DNA of 64,000 nucleotides from Vibrio sp. RE88 (GTDB lineage: Bacteria; Pseudomonadota; Gammaproteobacteria; Enterobacterales; Vibrionaceae). The notes beneath the pieces are model-generated. The model ran no database searches, was not told the DNA's origin, and worked only from the letters and a program-made list of their open reading frames with translations. The position numbers and the translations under genes were made by a program. Of this stretch, positions 33,376 through 41,664 are shown in pieces. How positions within the stretch are numbered: position 1 is the stretch's first letter; every line of letters starts with the position of its first letter. The stretch spans positions 36,408 to 100,407 of the forward strand of contig NZ_VTYQ01000011.1 of assembly GCF_013113835.1 (NCBI RefSeq), written 5' to 3'.

Positions 33376-34926
33376 TTAGTTTACTTTATCCTCAGCCGGA
33401 TGTCTTTCAGCGATAGAATCATTTTCACTCATCGAGTTATTTTCTGTGAGCCCATCATATTGAGCCAGTTCTGTCAGGCTCGACGAGATTGGCTTTTTCA
33501 CCTCAACACCAAGCTGCTTAAAGCTTTCCGCCTGACGAATCACATTGCCTCGGCCAGTGGCTAGCTTGTTCATCGCGCCTTGATAATTCTGGTTCGCCTT
33601 ATCCAGCGCACCACCTAGGCTTTCCATGTCATCGACAAACAAGCGCAACTTGTCGTACAGCTTACTGGCTCGCTCGGCAATGATTTGCGCATTTTGATTC
33701 TGTCGTTCGTTGCGCCACAAGTTATCGATCGTGCGCAGTGCCACCAGCAAGGTCGTCGGGCTGACCAGAATAATGTTTTGCTCCATCGCATCCTTAACCA
33801 GATCTGGATCGGCCTGAATCGCAACCTGAAACGCCGGCTCAACGGGGATAAACATCAGCACGTAATCAAGGCTCTGAATCCCTTTAAGCTGATGATAGTC
33901 CTTTTGTGACAGCCCTTTAATATGACTCCTAACCGATAGTAAGTGGTCACTTAGTGCTTGTTCCTGTTCTAACTCTGATTCGGCATTGAAGTAACGCTCA
34001 TAGGCGACCAGCGTCATTTTAGAGTCGACCACTACCTGCTTATCTTGCGGCAAGTGGACAATCACATCCGGCTGATAGCGCTTACCCGCTTCATTTTGTA
34101 GGCTCACCTGAGTCTGGTACTCGTGCCCTTCACGCAATCCGGACTCTGCCAACACACGCGCAAGGACGACCTCTCCCCAGTTGCCTTGCTGCTTGTTATC
34201 GCCTTTAAGCGCCTGAGTCAGGTTGACCGCTTCACGTGTCATCTGTTCATTGAGGCGTTGCAGGTTCTTCAGCTCATGCACTAAGGTGTGTCGCTCTTTC
34301 GCTTCAACCGTAAAACTGTCATTGACCTGTTTCTTAAACCCTTCCAACTGTTCTTTCAGTGGCGACAACAATCCTTCCAGACTTTGGCGGTTTTGTTGGT
34401 CGACTTTGGCGGTCTTGGCCTCAAATAGCTGATTGGCCAGATGTTCGAATTGCTGCTTGAGACGAGACTCCGCCTGTTCCAGCAGTTGCAATTTGTCGTG
34501 GTTGGCTTTGTTCTCTTCTTGATGGCGAGCTTCTTGTTCTCTGAGCTGGGCTTCAAGCTGCGCTTTCTGATCGCGGCTTTGAGTCAGCTCCTCAGCGTAT
34601 TGCTGTCTTTCTTGCTTAACCGCCTCGAAGTAACGCAATTTTTCTAGAACCGCCATCAATTTACCGTGCGACTGTTTGAGCTCATACGCGGCTTTATCTC
34701 GCTCGCTATCCAGCTCGTCCAGTTCCTGTTGTGCTTGCTCTAGCTCTTTCTGTAACTGGCTGATTTGCGTTGTGGCCAGTTGCTGATTGGATTCAAGTTG
34801 TTGTTTTAAAAGCTGTTGATCAAAGCGTGTTTTCTGCCTGATCCACCAGCCCACTCCGACTCCGCTGATCGCCGCACTGCTAATAGCGCTGATAAGTAGG
34901 GCTTGGTTGTCCAGAATCCATTGCAT
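33376..34926 (-). CDS. rmuC: DNA recombination protein RmuC
   Basis: This 516-residue protein has one N-terminal membrane helix (residues about 8-28), a long coiled coil of roughly 180 residues, then the RmuC nuclease-like domain. That domain contains QGNWGEVVLARVLAESGLREGHEYQTQ, PDVIVHLPQDKQVVVDSKMTLVAYE and IPVEPAFQVA, consistent with a PD-(D/E)xK fold. In E. coli it limits inversion at short repeats. The polar Ser/Glu-rich C-terminal 40 residues are likely disordered. As in E. coli it lies immediately upstream of ubiE. Confidence 0.93.
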   Translation of the reverse strand: MQWILDNQALLISAISSAAISGVGVGWWIRQKTRFDQQLLKQQLESNQQLATTQISQLQKELEQAQQELDELDSERDKAAYELKQSHGKLMAVLEKLRYFEAVKQERQQYAEELTQSRDQKAQLEAQLREQEARHQEENKANHDKLQLLEQAESRLKQQFEHLANQLFEAKTAKVDQQNRQSLEGLLSPLKEQLEGFKKQVNDSFTVEAKERHTLVHELKNLQRLNEQMTREAVNLTQALKGDNKQQGNWGEVVLARVLAESGLREGHEYQTQVSLQNEAGKRYQPDVIVHLPQDKQVVVDSKMTLVAYERYFNAESELEQEQALSDHLLSVRSHIKGLSQKDYHQLKGIQSLDYVLMFIPVEPAFQVAIQADPDLVKDAMEQNIILVSPTTLLVALRTIDNLWRNERQNQNAQIIAERASKLYDKLRLFVDDMESLGGALDKANQNYQGAMNKLATGRGNVIRQAESFKQLGVEVKKPISSSLTELAQYDGLTENNSMSENDSIAERHPAEDKVN

Positions 34927-35093
34927 AATAAAGGGTTAACTCTTATTTCAGGTACTGTTTCAATGGTATTTTACCACTGGATAAATGTCCAGTTTGTCGG
35001 CTAGATATCGAACAGCTAGACTAAGTGCTCTCTAATCTGTCCCACCGCCAGTCGCCAACGAATCTAACTTGTTGGTTTTATTAAAGGAACATC

Positions 35094-35999
35094 ATGAACG
35101 AGCGTCGTGCTTTAGGTTTTGGTCTGTCTGCCGTCCTATTGTGGTCTACCGTAGCCACCGCCTTTAAATTAACTCTTGCCGAACTGACCCCGATTCAAAT
35201 GCTGACGGTTGCCAGCATGGTCTCAGCCCTTGCTCTGACCGCTGTGTGTGCCATTCAGGGCAAACTGTCTTCGCTAGCCAGTACTTTCTTTGCGAATCCT
35301 TGGTATTACTTGTTGCTTGGCTTGATCAATCCACTGGCGTACTACGTCATCTTATTCAAAGCCTATGACTTACTTCCCGCCTCACAAGCGCAAGCAATCA
35401 ACTATAGCTGGGCGATTACTTTGACTCTGATGGCTGCCGTCTTCCTCGGCCAGAAAATCCGCAAGCAGGACTGGATAGCCTGTACGCTGAGTTACTTTGG
35501 TGTAATTGTCATTGCCACCAAAGGTGATGTACTGGGCCTAAGTTTTGAGAGCCCGCTAGGGGTGGGATTGGCTTTGCTATCAACTATGCTTTGGGCCAGC
35601 TACTGGATACTCAATACCAAAAACAAAGCCGACCCTATCGTCGGCGTGTTACTCGGTTTTTTGGTTGCGATTCCATTCGCAATTGGCCTGAGCCTCTACG
35701 AAGGTGCCAGCTGGAGTGGCATTTCCCTGCAAGGCTGGCTCGCGGTCAGTTACGTTGGTTTGTTCGAAATGGGCGTGACCTTTGTCCTGTGGCTTAGCGC
35801 CCTCAAGCTGACGCAAAACACTGCGCGTATCAGCAACCTGATATTCGCGTCACCGTTTATTTCTCTGGCGTTGCTGGCAACCATCATCGGTGAAGAAATA
35901 CATTCCACAACCTTGATCGGCTTAGTGTTGATCATTGCTGGACTTGTGATCCAGCAGATCAAATTTGGCAAAAAAGATCTCACGCAATCCGTGAGTTAA
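35094..35999 (+). CDS. EamA/DMT-family transporter
   Basis: This 301-residue inner-membrane protein has ten predicted helices in two EamA repeats (about residues 5-137 and 155-290). It starts ALGFGLSAVLLWSTVATAFK, the usual first helix of drug/metabolite exporters. AAGGA precedes the ATG. It stands alone, divergent from rmuC and convergent with the HDOD gene, with almost no intergenic space at its 3' end. The substrate (metabolite or amino acid) is not predictable. Confidence 0.85.
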   Translation: MNERRALGFGLSAVLLWSTVATAFKLTLAELTPIQMLTVASMVSALALTAVCAIQGKLSSLASTFFANPWYYLLLGLINPLAYYVILFKAYDLLPASQAQAINYSWAITLTLMAAVFLGQKIRKQDWIACTLSYFGVIVIATKGDVLGLSFESPLGVGLALLSTMLWASYWILNTKNKADPIVGVLLGFLVAIPFAIGLSLYEGASWSGISLQGWLAVSYVGLFEMGVTFVLWLSALKLTQNTARISNLIFASPFISLALLATIIGEEIHSTTLIGLVLIIAGLVIQQIKFGKKDLTQSVS

Positions 36000-36004
36000 C
36001 ATTT

Positions 36005-36829
36005 TTAAAACAACTCGTAAGCCATCTCACTTCCCTGACCTCGCACCTGGTCGATTTGCTCAGCGAGGTCTGGGGAGATACTTAACGCGACTGCCGCCTT
36101 GTGCTGGCTGAGATAACTTTGTTTATCATCCAGACTCAGCATTGAATCCCACTGATGGTCTATATCACGAACAAGGAACATCAGACATGCGAGCTTTTTC
36201 GATTCAACCGCCTTCGCAGGATGATTGACGTTGGCAATCGCATCCACCAGTTGAGCAGGGAACTTCCACGTCTCAGCCAGCGCCGCACCTAACTGCTGGG
36301 CATCAGTACCTAACACTTCACGCTGTACGTCGACTGGATTTTCGCCACTTTCTACCCGACGACTGATCTCCAGTGCCTGTTCAGGCTCTAAAGAGTGGAT
36401 CATCAACTCGCCAATGTTATGCAGAATACCAGCGATGAAGGCTTCGTTAGGATCGACTTTGGCGCCTTTCGCGACTGTGCTGGCAATGGTCGCCACTTCA
36501 AAAGTACTCGCCCAATAATCCTTCACATTGAGCGTTTCCAGTTTGGGAAATGAAGATGCCAGAATGGAAGAAGAGATAAGATTACGAATCGCCCCGACGC
36601 CGATACGCACAATGGCGTCATTGATGTTCGAGACCCCTTTGATTCCGCCAAACTGGGCCGAATTGGCCATCCTGAGCACCCGAGCTAACAGCACCTGATC
36701 CATGGCCATTTTCTTTGCCAGCTCACCAAAATCGATTTGTTCCCTGTTAACCATCTCCAGCAATTCCTGAAGTACGCTTTCGATTCTGGGTAATTCATTG
36801 ATTCTTGAGATCAACGCTTGATAGCTCAT
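36005..36829 (-). CDS. HDOD-domain signalling protein
   Basis: This 274-residue protein is a single HDOD domain, a catalytically inactive relative of HD phosphohydrolases often linked to c-di-GMP or stress signalling. Typical segments are LLARVLRMANSAQFGG, INDAIVRIGVGAIRNL, and FIAGILHNIGELMIH, where the HD metal pair is replaced (HN). The start at 36829 is chosen for AAGGAG six bases upstream; a longer frame has none. The gene stands alone between the EamA transporter and the AraC regulator. Confidence 0.85.
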   Translation of the reverse strand: MSYQALISRINELPRIESVLQELLEMVNREQIDFGELAKKMAMDQVLLARVLRMANSAQFGGIKGVSNINDAIVRIGVGAIRNLISSSILASSFPKLETLNVKDYWASTFEVATIASTVAKGAKVDPNEAFIAGILHNIGELMIHSLEPEQALEISRRVESGENPVDVQREVLGTDAQQLGAALAETWKFPAQLVDAIANVNHPAKAVESKKLACLMFLVRDIDHQWDSMLSLDDKQSYLSQHKAAVALSISPDLAEQIDQVRGQGSEMAYELF

Positions 36830-36916
36830 ATACCACTCCTTCAGCAAGTTCTGTCCATTTAATATAGGACAGAAATGGAGCCAAAGATCGACAACCGTCG
36901 TGCTAACACTTTGTGA

Positions 36917-37741
36917 TTAACGCTGTTTATCCCGCAGCCATTGGCGTGGCGACATTCCGGAAAAATTATGAAAGGCGCGCGAAAACCCCGAGTAACTGCT
37001 GTAGCCCACCTCATCCGCGACCCAGTTCAGCGGCTTACGCTGCAACAACAACGATTGTGCCACTGAGACACGCCACTTCTGCACATAATCTCCGGGGGTC
37101 TCTCCAACCACCGCTTTAAACGTATCAATGAACTGAGTACGTGACATCGCCGCCACCGAGGCAAGCTCGGCCAAACTGAAGTGCCTTGCAGGTAGCTGGT
37201 GCACGGCAGACACCACAGCAGCAAGGCGTGGATGAGCCAGCGCAGCAAACAGCCCCTGCTCTATTTTCTTCTCTTCCACCAAATGGCGGAAAATCAGCGC
37301 CATCAGGGCGTCACTCAGTTTGTCCATCAGAAACTGTTGCCCCGCTACGTCATTACCGGATTCACAAAACAAGGCGTCAATGACAGGTATCAGGCTTGGC
37401 GCAGCGCTAAACGGGATCACCACCACCTCAGGAAGTGCAGACAACAAAGGGTTCATCTGCCCAACACGATATTCCACATTTGCGCACACCAGCTCCGCTC
37501 CGGACTCAACACCTTCAATCGCATGCGTGGTCCCATGTGGCAGGTAGAGAATAGATGGCTCAACAATATGGCGTGATTCACTGTGTGCTTTATTGAGTGT
37601 CAGCTCACCGGACTGCAAAACGTGTAAATGGCCACTGTTTTGCGGGTTTGCATTGAATGAAGACACACCACACAGGTGGCCGGAATAAAACACACCAGTA
37701 CGTATTGAGCAGTGTTCCATGAGCTGTGAGAGTAAATCCAT
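36917..37741 (-). CDS. AraC-family transcriptional regulator
   Basis: This 274-residue protein has an N-terminal cupin-like sensing domain (about residues 1-165, with HVLQSGELTLNKAH and SILYLPHGTTHAIEGV) and a C-terminal double HTH: LAELASVAAMSRTQFIDTFK then the signature VADEVGYSSYSGFSRAFHNF. The sensor resembles the AraC_binding_6 type that responds to small molecules. It is divergent from the YHS-protein gene, and the 110-base gap contains two copies of a CCGGAC-containing element, so it probably controls that gene and itself. Confidence 0.88.
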   Translation of the reverse strand: MDLLSQLMEHCSIRTGVFYSGHLCGVSSFNANPQNSGHLHVLQSGELTLNKAHSESRHIVEPSILYLPHGTTHAIEGVESGAELVCANVEYRVGQMNPLLSALPEVVVIPFSAAPSLIPVIDALFCESGNDVAGQQFLMDKLSDALMALIFRHLVEEKKIEQGLFAALAHPRLAAVVSAVHQLPARHFSLAELASVAAMSRTQFIDTFKAVVGETPGDYVQKWRVSVAQSLLLQRKPLNWVADEVGYSSYSGFSRAFHNFSGMSPRQWLRDKQR

Positions 37742-37748
37742 TTCATCT

Positions 37749-37804
37749 CCGGACTTTTCGCATAGTTTTTTGGCCTTTAGTCCCTCTATAGACCGGACAA
37801 GTCG
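37749..37804. promoter_or_regulatory. Direct repeats in the araC-like/YHS intergenic region
   Basis: CCGGACTTTTCG (37749-37760) and CCGGACAAGTCG (37793-37804) agree at 9 of 12 positions and are spaced 44 bases apart (about four helical turns). Two direct half-sites are a usual AraC-family arrangement. Confidence 0.45.
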
Positions 37805-37851
37805 ACTAAATTCTTTCAGGCAAGGTAATCAAAACAGACAAGGAGCTTGCT

Positions 37852-38328
37852 ATGTCACGCATCAAATCCACAGGTCAAAAACTCACTCTACTGGCTGCAT
37901 TGCTCGGTACCAGCTTTTCATTGATGGCAGCCGATATTGATATGAGCGTCGACCAAAACGATCTGGCGATCAAAGGCTATGATCCTGTCGCCTACTTTAC
38001 TGACCAAGGCGCGGTTCAAGGCAATTCACAGTTTACGGCAACGTATAAGAATGCCATTTATCACTTTGCCAGCAGCGAAAACCGCGATCAGTTTCGTGCA
38101 GACCCTCAAGCATACGCGCCTCAATACGGTGGCTATTGTGCCTTTGGGGTTGCCATGGGTAAAAAGTTTGAAACCGATCCACAAGCTTGGAAGATAGAAG
38201 ACGGCAAGCTGTACCTAAATTTAGATAAGACCGTGCAAAAGCGTTGGTTGGAAGACACTCAAGGCTTTATTCAGGATGCCAACGGCAATTGGCCAACAAT
38301 TAAAACCGTTGCGGCTGATCAACTGTAA
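37852..38328 (+). CDS. Secreted YHS-domain protein
   Basis: This 158-residue protein has a signal peptide (LTLLAALLGTSFSLMAA, then D). A YHS domain follows with the hallmark KGYDPVAYFTDQGAVQG, YHFASSENRDQFRADPQAYA and the single cysteine in PQYGGYCAFGVAMGKKF. YHS domains often bind metals, especially copper or iron; the Cys here is a candidate ligand. AAGGAG precedes the ATG. It is divergent from the AraC regulator and closed by its own terminator. Confidence 0.87.
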   Translation: MSRIKSTGQKLTLLAALLGTSFSLMAADIDMSVDQNDLAIKGYDPVAYFTDQGAVQGNSQFTATYKNAIYHFASSENRDQFRADPQAYAPQYGGYCAFGVAMGKKFETDPQAWKIEDGKLYLNLDKTVQKRWLEDTQGFIQDANGNWPTIKTVAADQL

Positions 38329-38334
38329 CACGGC

Positions 38335-38362
38335 TGCGCCTCAATTCAGGGGCGCATCTTTT
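38335..38362 (+). terminator. Terminator of the YHS-protein gene
   Basis: TGCGCCTC/GGGGCGCA (one G-T) with an AATTCA loop, followed by TCTTTT. Confidence 0.75.
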
Positions 38363-38556
38363 CCTTCCTGCCCACCCAAAATTCTCACTCCCACTTTCAA
38401 TCGCTTGTTGTCGCTACATCAACATCGACTGTTGATTCAATGAGACAGAGCCAATAATTGATTAAAAAATATTCATGCGGTTGCACTGTCATAATAGTAT
38501 ATTGATCCTCTCAATAAGATTTGAGATGACAACAATAACTATAAAAAGCTGGCTGT

Positions 38557-39321
38557 ATGATTATATTTCACTCTGTTCAGAATAAGCTTTCTAACACACA
38601 ACGCGTCATTAAGATTGGTTACCGTGAAGCACAGGTTCTTGACCTGCTGCTTAAGCACTCCCCTGAAGTCGTCAAAAAGCATGACATTGTTCAGCACGCT
38701 TGGGGCAGTGAATATATTGGTGAAACATCACTCGCGAAAAGCATCAGTACGCTGAGGCAGGCACTACTTAAATTGGGAGCTAAGGAGTCCCCGATAGTGA
38801 CTGTGCCTAAAGTCGGCTATCGACTGGTCAGCCACAGTATTGAATATGCGCCCGCTGAACCACCACAAATAGACAAATCCAACCCAGCGTCCAACCTCCC
38901 TACTTCGGCTGCATTATCGGACCAGCGTGTTACATCCAACTTGTCTTTAAAGGAGTGCAAATCACCGCTGTGTTATGTCGCCGCGATTGCGCTGCTCTTT
39001 GCCTCCAGCATCTTGGCATTAAGTAAGGTACATGGCTGGCGCTGGGAAGACATTCCGAGCGATCAACATCTGGCAAGGCACACGGTCGGACAACTTCAAG
39101 TCTTCACAGAATCGGAAACTCGCCTGAGTTTACCGCTGCGCCAGCTGCTCTCACAGAATCAGTGCGATTGCGTAGTTTACATCGAAAAAAACGAGCGCTT
39201 TTCTGAGCTGTCGTGGCTCGACAGACAACGCCGCCAGTCGATTAATGTCTTTTATGCACCGGGTCAGCTCAAACAAGTCTCGGCTCAGGTAGAACGTTTT
39301 ATCCTGGAGGGACAACAATGA
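38557..39321 (+). CDS. ToxR/VtrA-like transmembrane winged-helix regulator
   Basis: This 254-residue one-component membrane regulator has a cytoplasmic OmpR/ToxR-type winged helix at residues 1-95 (GYREAQVLDLLLKHSPEVVKK, then LAKSISTLRQAL and the wing VPKVGYRLV). A linker follows, then one membrane helix at about 138-157 and a periplasmic domain of about 95 residues with a CDC cysteine pair (203 and 205). Size and layout match VtrA of V. parahaemolyticus more than ToxR. Its stop overlaps the start of a small single-helix protein by 4 bases (ATGA), as in VtrA/VtrC, ToxR/ToxS and TcpP/TcpH pairs. The aerolysin gene follows on the same strand, so it is the prime candidate for toxin control. Confidence 0.82.
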   Translation: MIIFHSVQNKLSNTQRVIKIGYREAQVLDLLLKHSPEVVKKHDIVQHAWGSEYIGETSLAKSISTLRQALLKLGAKESPIVTVPKVGYRLVSHSIEYAPAEPPQIDKSNPASNLPTSAALSDQRVTSNLSLKECKSPLCYVAAIALLFASSILALSKVHGWRWEDIPSDQHLARHTVGQLQVFTESETRLSLPLRQLLSQNQCDCVVYIEKNERFSELSWLDRQRRQSINVFYAPGQLKQVSAQVERFILEGQQ

Positions 39322-39779
39322 TCCCATACCTCACCTTAGTGATCGCCACGGTCATCTTTTCTATTGTCCTCAGCCTGCCTTGGTCGAATCGTATTGAGGA
39401 TAACCGTTACCAGCACAGCGAAATCCATATCCAACCCGATAACCAAATTTTTCGCTCTGATGGACTGACTCGGATTGAAAACAACGAGGTTGTTCATCTT
39501 GCTTCACTTCAGGATGACAAAATGGAGCAACCGATAGTGATTCGTTTTCAGGGCCAAGCGGAGTCCTTCAGCCAGTTCGGCTTTTCACTCTCCGGCATCA
39601 TCAACCTGCTCTCAGTACAGAAGTTAAGGCCTGTGATGAATGACGCCACCATTTCGCCATATTTGCTGCTCAATGATGACCCTTACACGCTGGATATCGA
39701 CATCCTCTATTCAGCCAACTGTTTTGTCATAGTCCGCGATAGACAAACAGGCCGGGCCCAACTGCTGGCCAAACGCTAA
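39318..39779 (+). CDS. Membrane-anchored periplasmic partner of the ToxR-like regulator (VtrC/ToxS-like by position)
   Basis: This 153-residue protein has an N-terminal membrane helix (YLTLVIATVIFSIVLSL, about residues 4-20) and a periplasmic domain of about 130 residues that is probably beta-rich (repeated alternating segments such as PIVIRFQGQAESFSQFGFSL). GGAGGG lies before its ATG, which overlaps the regulator stop. I see no sequence family with certainty; the assignment as a co-receptor rests on gene overlap, size and topology, which match VtrC (bile-sensing partner of VtrA) and ToxS. It has one cysteine (NCFVIV) in the periplasmic part. Confidence 0.65.
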   Translation: MIPYLTLVIATVIFSIVLSLPWSNRIEDNRYQHSEIHIQPDNQIFRSDGLTRIENNEVVHLASLQDDKMEQPIVIRFQGQAESFSQFGFSLSGIINLLSVQKLRPVMNDATISPYLLLNDDPYTLDIDILYSANCFVIVRDRQTGRAQLLAKR

Positions 39780-40114
39780 GCCTATCGCTAGGTTCTTACC
39801 TTACATTTGTTCTTTCTCTTCGCACGGGCTTCGCCTGTGCAAGTTCCTGTGTCTTTCTGATCTCTAAACACACGACAATTTTTCTAAATCTCATCGAAGC
39901 CAGATCACAAGCTGCGAACAGCCTGCGTTTGCGTTGCATGAAATCAATAATCAGAACAATACAACCGATTGAATTTTAATGGGAATAAAATTCAACTCTT
40001 TTCAGTACTGTAAATTATATGACTATGGAAAGGTAAACCTGTTGCTTTTGACAAGCAGCCAACAATGACAACACAACATCATAAAACTAACAAAAATCAC
40101 GAAAGGAAACGTCT
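39780..40114. promoter_or_regulatory. Upstream region of the aerolysin gene
   Basis: This 335-base gap has no gene. A hairpin GCACGGGC/GCCTGTGC (39822-39840, one G-T) follows the regulator pair without a U-run. The 3' half is AT-rich (about 39940-40095) and ends in an AAGGAAACG ribosome-binding site. The aerolysin promoter and any binding sites of the ToxR-like regulator should lie here; no repeat was clear enough to name. Confidence 0.45.
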
Positions 40115-41596
40115 ATGTCTACGGTGAAAAAACATGTGTTATCAGCAGCTGTTCTTTCCGTTCTGTCTGCAGGCGCACAAGCGAAGATTTATCCTGACCA
40201 GTTAGTGCTTGATCAACTGGGTGAAGATGTCTGCCGTTCTGGCTACCGTCCGATTGATCGCTTCGAAGCATCAGAACAAAAGGACTACATTGTTTCTCGT
40301 ATGGGTCAGTGGCAAATCGCTGGCTTAAAAGACAATTGGGTAATCATGGGACCTGGCTACCATGGTCAAATCAAGCAGGATAATCCCAATGGCAGCACTT
40401 GGTGTTACCCTGACGATGCTTTGTCTGAAATTCCAAACTACTCCTCGAAATCCATTCCAGAAGGGGACGAGCTGGATATTCAGTATGAACTGGTGACCGA
40501 CCATTCCAACTTTGTTCGTCCATTGAGCTACCTTGCCCATTACCTCGGCTATGCTTGGGTTGGTGGCAACCATAGCCAGTATGTCGGTGAAGATATGGAT
40601 GTCAGACGTGAAGGCAACGGTTGGGTAATTCAAGGCAATAATGATGGCTCATGCGGCGGTTATCGCTGCGATGAAAAAACCAAAATCACAGTCGATAACT
40701 TTGCCTATACCCTTAACGACAGCGATTTCTGGCACGGTACGGTGACCGAATCGGATCGCCAGCTGGTGAAAACCGTAACGGCGGTTGCTCGCAATAACAG
40801 TGACATCCCGCAGCAAGTGGTGGTGGACCTGAAAGTGGATGAATCGACTAACTGGTCTAAAACCAACAGCTATGGCTTTGCTCAGAAGGTTTCAACAGAA
40901 AACACCTTTAAGTGGCCATTGGTTGGCGATACTAAGCTGACGATTACGCTCGAAGCCAATCAGAGTTTCGCCAACACGAATGGCGGGTCCACCAGCGAGC
41001 AGGTGACGCTTCAGGCAAGACCTACAGTACCCGCTCACTCTGAAATCCCGATTCGTGTCGAGCTTTACCGTTCCAGCATCTCTTATCCATACCGCTTTGG
41101 CGCGGATATCAGCTACGACGTCGAATTTAATGGCTTCCTGCGCTGGGGTGGCAACGCTTGGCATTCTCACCCAGACAACCGTCCTTACAAAGCACACACC
41201 TTTACGATGGGACGCGGTAGTGAAAACTCAGCAGATATCCGTTATCAATGGGATCACCGCTATATTCCAGGTGAAGTCAAATGGTGGGATTGGAGCTGGG
41301 CGATCAATGAAAATGGTTTAGGTAACATGCAGTACGCGACAGGAGCAAGCCTACGTCCGTTTTACTCTCATGTTTCCGGCGATTTCTACGCGGAATCACA
41401 GTTTGCTGGCACGATCGAAATTGGTCAAGCCACACCGATTGGCAACGCTGCACAGAGCAGCCGCGTCAAACGCTCTGCGGAAGCTCTGGTTAGTGAACAT
41501 ATCGGTGATATAGAAGTCACAACCAACTTTGACGCACAAGAACTTGAGGCACTTGGCTTTGGTGATGCTCAGCTGACCATCACTCCTGCCAAATAA
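40115..41596 (+). CDS. Aerolysin-family pore-forming toxin precursor
   Basis: This 493-residue protein is closely related to Aeromonas aerolysin along its whole length. It has a signal peptide (MSTVKKHVLSAAVLSVLSAG, then AQA cleavage) and an N-terminal receptor-binding lobe (KIYPDQLVLDQLGEDVCRS and IVSRMGQWQIAGLKDNWVIM). Next come YLAHYLGYAWVGGNHSQYVG, the paired cysteines GSCGGYRC, the channel-loop region FKWPLVGDTKLTITLEANQS with GGSTS, and FLRWGGNAWHSHPDNRPY. The activation site is a basic RVKR at about 450-453, leaving a 40-residue C-terminal propeptide. Secreted, it binds GPI-anchored proteins and forms heptameric pores in host membranes. It follows a ToxR-like regulator pair and has its own terminator. 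Confidence 0.97.
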   Translation: MSTVKKHVLSAAVLSVLSAGAQAKIYPDQLVLDQLGEDVCRSGYRPIDRFEASEQKDYIVSRMGQWQIAGLKDNWVIMGPGYHGQIKQDNPNGSTWCYPDDALSEIPNYSSKSIPEGDELDIQYELVTDHSNFVRPLSYLAHYLGYAWVGGNHSQYVGEDMDVRREGNGWVIQGNNDGSCGGYRCDEKTKITVDNFAYTLNDSDFWHGTVTESDRQLVKTVTAVARNNSDIPQQVVVDLKVDESTNWSKTNSYGFAQKVSTENTFKWPLVGDTKLTITLEANQSFANTNGGSTSEQVTLQARPTVPAHSEIPIRVELYRSSISYPYRFGADISYDVEFNGFLRWGGNAWHSHPDNRPYKAHTFTMGRGSENSADIRYQWDHRYIPGEVKWWDWSWAINENGLGNMQYATGASLRPFYSHVSGDFYAESQFAGTIEIGQATPIGNAAQSSRVKRSAEALVSEHIGDIEVTTNFDAQELEALGFGDAQLTITPAK

Positions 41597-41620
41597 CTTT
41601 GCCTGTAGCCCGAAACACAA

Positions 41621-41652
41621 AACGGAAGAGCTCCCCACTCTTCCGTTTTTTT
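41621..41652 (+). terminator. Terminator of the aerolysin gene
   Basis: AACGGAAGAG/CTCTTCCGTT with a CTCCCCA loop and a long T-run on the plus strand. A four-T run exists on the other strand, serving the convergent flavoprotein gene. Confidence 0.92.
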
Positions 41653-41664
41653 CTTAGTGAGGAT

